Positions 59,770-64,000 of a stretch of 64,000 nt of DNA are shown here, one piece after another; the first letter of the stretch is position 1, and each line of letters opens with the position of its first letter. The notes under the pieces are model-generated. The model saw only the letters and a list, made by a program, of their open reading frames with translations. It had not been told where the DNA came from and made no database searches. The stretch is from an uncultured Spirochaetota bacterium (GTDB lineage Bacteria > Spirochaetota > UBA4802 > UBA5550). The translations under genes and the position numbers were made by a program. The DNA lies in contig CALMRZ010000034.1 of assembly GCA_937872225.1 (NCBI GenBank), positions 1 to 64,000 on the forward strand, read 5' to 3'.

Positions 59770-61053
59770 ATGAAATCGATACGAGAGCGTATTTACAAAC
59801 CCATTTCACTCATCATGTTTGCCCTTTTAATTCCCCTGTACCTCGGAAACGGCACGGGATCGTCGGGCACGGCCTTCGCCCAGGAAGAACCGGCCTATGA
59901 CACCGAGGCGGATGAAATGCTGAAAGAAATGCCGGAGAGCATGCCGAAGGATTACACCGACGACGAAATCAACCGCATGCTGGAGGATGTCCAGCAGGTG
60001 GACGATTCAAAGGATGTGGAAGGCAGGGAGAAAACGGAGGCGCCGCCCGTCACCGATGAGGACCGTGCCCTGATCGAGGACATCCGGGAAAATCCGGAAA
60101 AATACGCCGGGTACATCAAGGATCGGGAATGGCTTGACACCCACCCGGTCGTGATCTGGTCCCTCTGCTCCGATTTCGAGTGGATCAACGCGCACCCGCA
60201 GTTCGCCGCCAGGATTTATCTCAATTATGATTTCTGGAGCAATTATCCCTATGTCGCCTACGTCATTGTCAGCAACCGGCCCTTTCTGGTCAGGTATCCC
60301 CGGATAACCCTGGTCGTCTACGGCTATGACGGATGGTTCATCGGGCACCCCTTTATCGCCAGAGAGGTGTACCGCAACTATGTCATCTTCAACAGGTATC
60401 CGGACCTGTATCATCGCTACTACCGCCACCGCGAATGGCTCCACCGCCATCCCGGCGTGATGAAGATCGCCTGCGGCAACCGCGAATTGATCAAAGCCCA
60501 TCCCGGATATCTCGGGGAGATATACAAATACCGGCGGGAAGCCATAAAAAATCATCATATACCGCCCCGGCACATGAAAAAAATGTATACCAGCTGGAAG
60601 AGCGATCCCCGCCATGACAGGAACTACCGGCCCGCTCGTCCCAACAAGGAATGGAAACTCCGGCCCGATCAGCCGCGCGGGAAGAAACCGGACCGGAGCG
60701 ACGACCGTGACCGCGGCAGCAGGTCAGGCAAGCAGGGCGGCGGCACATCGGACAAACTGATAAACCGCGGCGAGAAGTACAGGCCCGACAAAGAGTTCAA
60801 ACGCGGAGCAGCCCCGGCGCGCGACAAAAAGAATCTCGGCGGCAAAGAAGGCGGCCGCGGCTCCGGCACGTCAAACCAACTGATCAGGCGCGGCATGGAC
60901 AATAACCCCGACAGGGGATACCGGCGTGGCATCGTTCCCTCGCCCGACAAAAAGGTCATCAATCCCGGAGGCATGAAGGGGTCCGGCAGGCAGGACGGCC
61001 CCCGTGAGGGGGGCGCAAGAGGCAAAGGAGGCGGCGAGGGGCAACGCAAGTAG
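59770..61053 (+). CDS. exported protein with 17-residue HP repeats and basic tail
   Basis: A 427-residue protein with a signal peptide (PISLIMFALLIPLYL...AFA). An acidic region (38-110) is followed by eight units of 17-18 residues, each with an aromatic or aliphatic pair, x-x, then HP or YP, and a Tyr/Asn end (for example EWLDTHPVVIW, EWINAHPQFAARIYLNY, EWLHRHPGVMKIACGN, ELIKAHPGYLGEIYKY). The C-terminal 150 residues are basic, Gly/Arg/Lys-rich and disordered, with two 45-residue copies of a GTSxxLIxRG motif. I know no such family. No catalytic residues are evident. Confidence 0.75.
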   Translation: MKSIRERIYKPISLIMFALLIPLYLGNGTGSSGTAFAQEEPAYDTEADEMLKEMPESMPKDYTDDEINRMLEDVQQVDDSKDVEGREKTEAPPVTDEDRALIEDIRENPEKYAGYIKDREWLDTHPVVIWSLCSDFEWINAHPQFAARIYLNYDFWSNYPYVAYVIVSNRPFLVRYPRITLVVYGYDGWFIGHPFIAREVYRNYVIFNRYPDLYHRYYRHREWLHRHPGVMKIACGNRELIKAHPGYLGEIYKYRREAIKNHHIPPRHMKKMYTSWKSDPRHDRNYRPARPNKEWKLRPDQPRGKKPDRSDDRDRGSRSGKQGGGTSDKLINRGEKYRPDKEFKRGAAPARDKKNLGGKEGGRGSGTSNQLIRRGMDNNPDRGYRRGIVPSPDKKVINPGGMKGSGRQDGPREGGARGKGGGEGQRK

Positions 61054-61085
61054 CCAGCGCGGCACGAACAGGGCAGACATGCACA

Positions 61086-61127
61086 AGGGGGCGTCCCCAA
61101 TGCCCCCTAAATCCCCCGGAGGGGGGA
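61086..61127 (+). repeat. double GC hairpin, possible REP-like element or terminator
   Basis: Stem AGGGGGC/GCCCCCT (61086-61108) followed by TCCCCC/GGGGGA (61112-61127). No U-run. CCCCCTAAATCCCCCGGAGG is a phrase often dispersed in bacterial genomes. Confidence 0.4.
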
Positions 61128-61202
61128 CGTGATTAATCAGAACTTACCTTATAAAAGCCGCCCGAGGTGTTTTTAGACAATTCCTTTTATTTATGTGCCC
61201 TG

Positions 61203-62132
61203 TCACACGTAAATCAGCTTCACCGGGGGCCCGATTTCCGCAACGAGCTTTTTTTCAGCCTCATACATGTCGCCGTCAACGGTATAGAGCATTTTTTTCT
61301 CGCTGGTGATGACCGCCTTCCTGGCGATCGAGTCGAAAAGATAGGGATGGTGGATCGGCTTTCCCCTCTTGATCTTCACGAGGTTCCTGACTATGTCCGA
61401 CGGTTCGCACCCCACCGACAGGATGTGGAACGTTCCGTCCTTCTCGTAGGCCCGGTACATCGGCCTGAACCCGATCCCGATGTCATCGACGGTGGTGGCG
61501 ATTACCGCGATGAAGTCATGGTGGGGGACGATGGTCCCGTCCACGGTCACGGTGCAGTTCAGGCGGTCAAAGAGGGTGCCCACGTCGCCCCCCACCGTGA
61601 CGCCCTTAATGGCCTTCCAGATGGTCTTCACCGCCTTCTTCGGCCCGGTCCCCTCCCCCCGGTAGTATTCGTGGAGGAAATTGGCGGTCATGCCCACGCC
61701 GAAGATAAAACCGTACTTGTCGTCGATCCTGATGGTGTCGCGGGTGAAGGTCCTCGGGGAGCCGTTGTTTTTCAGTATGGCCACCATTCTTCCGAGCAAT
61801 TCCCCGGGCTTCCCCTTCAGGTTGATGGTCCGCGGCTGGGTGTTCATGGTCCCCGCCCTGAGGTGAAGGAGCGGCGGGACAGGGTCTTTTTTATATATAC
61901 TGATCATGCGGGAAAGCACGTGATGGCTGGTGCCGTCGCCGCCGCACACGGCCACGTAGGGCAGGCCCATTTTTTTAAAGTCCCTGATGACCGAATCCAC
62001 CTCGGCGAGGCTGTTGGTCAGCCTGATATCAGCGTAACCCCCGGAGATCCCGGTGAAATATTCGAGGGGATCGATGTTCATTTTCCTGACTCCCCGGGCA
62101 TGGGGATTGATAATGAGACCGACTTTGTTCAT
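61203..62132 (-). CDS. diacylglycerol kinase family lipid kinase
   Basis: A 309-residue protein of the DAGK-catalytic family, which phosphorylates lipids such as diacylglycerol or sphingosine-like lipids. NKVGLIINPHARG at the start, VAVCGGDGTSHHVL (GGDGT 64-68) and the late YTVDGDMYEA (acidic metal-related motif) are diagnostic. The start at 62132 is preferred for AAAGGA at a proper distance. Substrate unknown. Downstream of corA on the minus strand, 80 bases away. Confidence 0.88.
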   Translation of the reverse strand: MNKVGLIINPHARGVRKMNIDPLEYFTGISGGYADIRLTNSLAEVDSVIRDFKKMGLPYVAVCGGDGTSHHVLSRMISIYKKDPVPPLLHLRAGTMNTQPRTINLKGKPGELLGRMVAILKNNGSPRTFTRDTIRIDDKYGFIFGVGMTANFLHEYYRGEGTGPKKAVKTIWKAIKGVTVGGDVGTLFDRLNCTVTVDGTIVPHHDFIAVIATTVDDIGIGFRPMYRAYEKDGTFHILSVGCEPSDIVRNLVKIKRGKPIHHPYLFDSIARKAVITSEKKMLYTVDGDMYEAEKKLVAEIGPPVKLIYV

Positions 62133-62212
62133 TGGCACCATCCTTTCCGCACGCTATAATATGCGCTGCTGAATTGCCCGCCTGCCCTGCCGCGCCGGCT
62201 CACGGCGCCGCC

Positions 62213-63247
62213 CTACTCAGGTTCTTTCCTGTCCCCGGATTCGAGCCTCTTCAGGACGAAATAGCTCACCGCCCCGACCCCCATCATCATGACCAGGAAG
62301 AGCGGATAGGCGACCTTCCAGTTCTCCGGACCGGTCATCATACTCCATTCGGACATGCCGCCGATGCCTGACAGAAGGGTCATGGGCATGAAAATAGTCG
62401 TGATCATGGTGAGGCGCCGCATCACCCGGTTGGTCCTGTTGGCCAACATCGACATCCGGTTGTTCATCATCGACAGGTACATCTCCATGAAGCTTGATAT
62501 CATTTCCCGGTAGATGTCCGTTTCCTCGAAAAACTTCGACAGGTGGTCGTAGATATCGCGGAACTCGTATATGGATTTTTCGGTTATGAAGCGCGAGTCC
62601 TTCCGGCAGATCTTCACCATGATCTCCCGCTCGTAGGTGATGCTCTTGCGTATTTTCAAAAGATTGCGGCGCAGGCGCATCAGCTCCCCGGGACTGAAGC
62701 CGGCGATATCGCTGATGATCTGCTCCTCGATGCCGTCAAGCTCGTCCCTGATGGCCCCGATGGTGGCGAATTTCTGGTCCACCAGGTAGTCCATGATCAC
62801 GTGGAGGAGATAATCCGGGCCCTGGAGCACGTTCTCCCGATCAAGTCCCGCCATCTGCTCCAGGCGGTCCAGGAAGCTGGGGTCGCCGTGCATATCGTGG
62901 CTCACCAGGATGACGAAATTTTTGCCGAGGAAGAGGTCCACCTCGTCCACGTACAGTTCCCCGGTCTCGTAATGGAACTTGTTGAAGAGGATGAAATTGT
63001 TGGTGGGATAGTCCTCGATCTTGGGGATCTGCTCGTCGTCCAGGCAGTCCTCTATGGCAAGGGGATGGAGCCCGAAGGGCTGCGCCAGGGCCTCCAGGTC
63101 TTCCCGGGCAGGGTCAAGGAGATTGAGCCAGAGATAGCCTCCTCCCCCGAGGGCGTCCAGGGCCGATTGAAGGTCCGGCACCTGCACGGGATTCCCGTCC
63201 GGGGGGACATGAAAAAAAGATTTTGTTGACGCCGATGACGCGCTCAT
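62213..63247 (-). CDS. corA: CorA-family divalent cation transporter with GMS in place of GMN
   Basis: A 344-residue transporter. The N-terminal cytosolic domain contains LWLNLLDPAREDLEALAQPF and HPLAIEDCLDDEQIPKIEDY, both typical of CorA. Two membrane helices close the chain (about 281-297 and 310-330). The loop between them, GGMSEWSMMTGPENW, has Gly-Met-Ser (297-299) where nearly all CorA have Gly-Met-Asn; this residue normally binds the hydrated ion at the pore mouth. Magnesium, cobalt or zinc are possible ions. No ribosome site precedes the ATG. Confidence 0.88.
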   Translation of the reverse strand: MSASSASTKSFFHVPPDGNPVQVPDLQSALDALGGGGYLWLNLLDPAREDLEALAQPFGLHPLAIEDCLDDEQIPKIEDYPTNNFILFNKFHYETGELYVDEVDLFLGKNFVILVSHDMHGDPSFLDRLEQMAGLDRENVLQGPDYLLHVIMDYLVDQKFATIGAIRDELDGIEEQIISDIAGFSPGELMRLRRNLLKIRKSITYEREIMVKICRKDSRFITEKSIYEFRDIYDHLSKFFEETDIYREMISSFMEMYLSMMNNRMSMLANRTNRVMRRLTMITTIFMPMTLLSGIGGMSEWSMMTGPENWKVAYPLFLVMMMGVGAVSYFVLKRLESGDRKEPE

Positions 63248-63252
63248 GACAC

Positions 63253-63282
63253 TATATATCAGAAATATTGAAAATAAATCAA
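63253..63282 (-). promoter_or_regulatory. promoter of corA (possibly leaderless)
   Basis: Minus strand TTGATT (63282-63277), 18-base spacer, TATATA (63258-63253). The expected start falls within one base of the corA ATG. Confidence 0.5.
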
Positions 63283-63390
63283 GAATTTAAGAGGATCGGC
63301 CGTATAATTATTCCCGGCTTTACACCCTCGGAGGTGCCGGCGGGGACGATTCCGGCCGGACAATCCGTCGATCATTAAGACCGGCTCGCC

Positions 63391-63759
63391 ATGGCATACA
63401 CATTCCTGAACCTCACCACCCTGCGATCCTTCACCTGTCCCGAAGAGGAGTGGCAGCGGCTTCTCGAAGCGGCGCGCGCCGGCGGATGGGAGGCGGAGGG
63501 GACGGCGTTCGATTTCGCCTGTGAAGTGGATGACGTATACGATCCCGGCGTCGACTACCTGTACAACCTGCTGATGATGTTCTACGTTTCGAAGGAAATG
63601 TTTGAATGGGACGGCAACTACATCGAAAAGAAAAACCAGGTGGTGTCCGAGAGCGACGCCTATTACCTGATGCTGGCCCTTGAGAAAGAGTGGACGTCCC
63701 CGGACCGGGGCCTTCTCGATTTCCTGAACAGCGGGACCTTCCGCATCCTGCGGGATTGA
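63391..63759 (+). CDS. small soluble protein, unknown function
   Basis: A 122-residue acidic, aromatic-rich protein (TFLNLTTLRSFTCPEEEWQR, YDPGVDYLYNLLMMFYVSKE, YYLMLALEKEWTSPDRGLLD). No signal peptide or known domain, and no clear ribosome site. A TATAAT at 63303-63308 lies upstream. It converges with the paaK fragment. Confidence 0.55.
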   Translation: MAYTFLNLTTLRSFTCPEEEWQRLLEAARAGGWEAEGTAFDFACEVDDVYDPGVDYLYNLLMMFYVSKEMFEWDGNYIEKKNQVVSESDAYYLMLALEKEWTSPDRGLLDFLNSGTFRILRD

Positions 63760-63778
63760 GCTGCGGCCGACTCTTGTC

Positions 63779-64000
63779 CTACCGGCGGTCAATGACCCGC
63801 CGGACCCTCCCCTCGGAATACATCTGGAGCGTGTTCTGTTCGACAAAGGTTATTCTCGCGGCAACGCCCATTTCCCGCTCGACCGCGACGGCGATGGCGT
63901 TCTTCAGCGACAGGAGTTTCTTGACCTCGTCGTCGAACATTTTCTCCAGGACTTCCACCTGGATCTCCATCACGTCCTCGCCGTCGGCATCGTCAATGAT
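63779..64000 (-). CDS. paaK: phenylacetate-CoA ligase, C-terminal part (cut by the window edge)
   Basis: The last 73 residues of a protein that continues beyond the right edge. MEIQVEVLEKMFDDEVKKLL and GRVRRVIDRR match the C-terminal domain of PaaK-type ligases, and the end aligns with the complete paaK at 47510-48805. A second aryl-CoA ligase is therefore likely next to this window. No start is present. Confidence 0.8.
   Translation of the reverse strand: MIDDADGEDVMEIQVEVLEKMFDDEVKKLLSLKNAIAVAVEREMGVAARITFVEQNTLQMYSEGRVRRVIDRR

Noticed and set aside
1-64000. tRNA, rRNA, CRISPR array, insertion sequence, integrase or phage genes
   Set aside because: I looked for cloverleaf arms, regular spaced repeats, DDE transposases and integrases on both strands and saw none.

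Overview
This 64 kb window is ordinary chromosome, GC-rich in genes and AT-rich between them, from a Gram-negative-type bacterium that is most likely a member of the Spirochaetota. The strongest taxon markers are a P83/100-family protein (50836-52491) and a 1089-residue membrane TPR protein that looks like a periplasmic flagellar collar protein (40439-43708). Many exported lipoproteins, OmpA, TolC and several 7TM sensor proteins agree with a diderm envelope. I see no tRNA, rRNA, CRISPR array, insertion sequence or prophage.

Layout. 0.1-5.6 kb: a large repeat lipoprotein, a decayed beta-propeller pseudogene, a P-loop kinase and a small secreted protein. 5.7-8.1 kb: a MutY-like glycosylase, a membrane protein and a PHB-depolymerase-type esterase. 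8.3-13.3 kb: a protein quality-control block, namely hsp20-dnaK under a CIRCE/HrcA operator with a clear promoter, then an htrA-htpX operon. 13.5-19.2 kb: small enzymes, lipoproteins and a TPR protein. 19.2-23.5 kb: a membrane-anchored AraC regulator and a tetR-tolC operon with two operator copies. 23.6-29.3 kb: plsC-DUF362, a small siroheme-reductase-like ferredoxin gene behind an FNR-type site, and an ABC transporter-phosphoribosyltransferase operon. 29.4-35 kb: a receiver/PAS/histidine kinase and a group of unknown helical proteins with a stand-alone Lon N-terminal domain. 35-40.4 kb: an exported yidD/TPR operon, phosphatidylserine decarboxylase, a cytidylate-kinase-like protein and a free-standing LeuA regulatory domain. 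40.4-47 kb: the collar-like protein, a CBM48 protein, STAS protein, thioredoxin, and an ECF sigma factor with a possible membrane partner. 47-50.6 kb: paaK-ACT and a small operon with a phosphodiesterase. 50.7-57.5 kb: P83/100, two TPM proteins, a 7TM-SpoIIE phosphatase and OmpA. 57.6-64 kb: padR-MFS operon, an HP-repeat secreted protein, a lipid kinase, CorA, and the tail of a second paaK at the right edge.

How it fits together. Several genes concern envelope maintenance: Hsp20/DnaK, HtrA, HtpX, TolC, PlsC, Psd, a diacylglycerol-kinase-family protein, OmpA and YidD. Sensing is also well represented: 7TM-AraC, 7TM-SpoIIE, receiver-PAS kinase, ECF sigma, STAS, TetR and PadR. The items most worth a second look are the exported YidD operon, the FNR-type promoter of the mini siroheme protein, the membrane AraC, the 17-residue HP repeat protein, the lone LeuA domain, two possible leaderless genes, and an amber codon that cuts the Gly/Ser tail off a TPM protein. 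All functional calls are from reading motifs; no database search was run.
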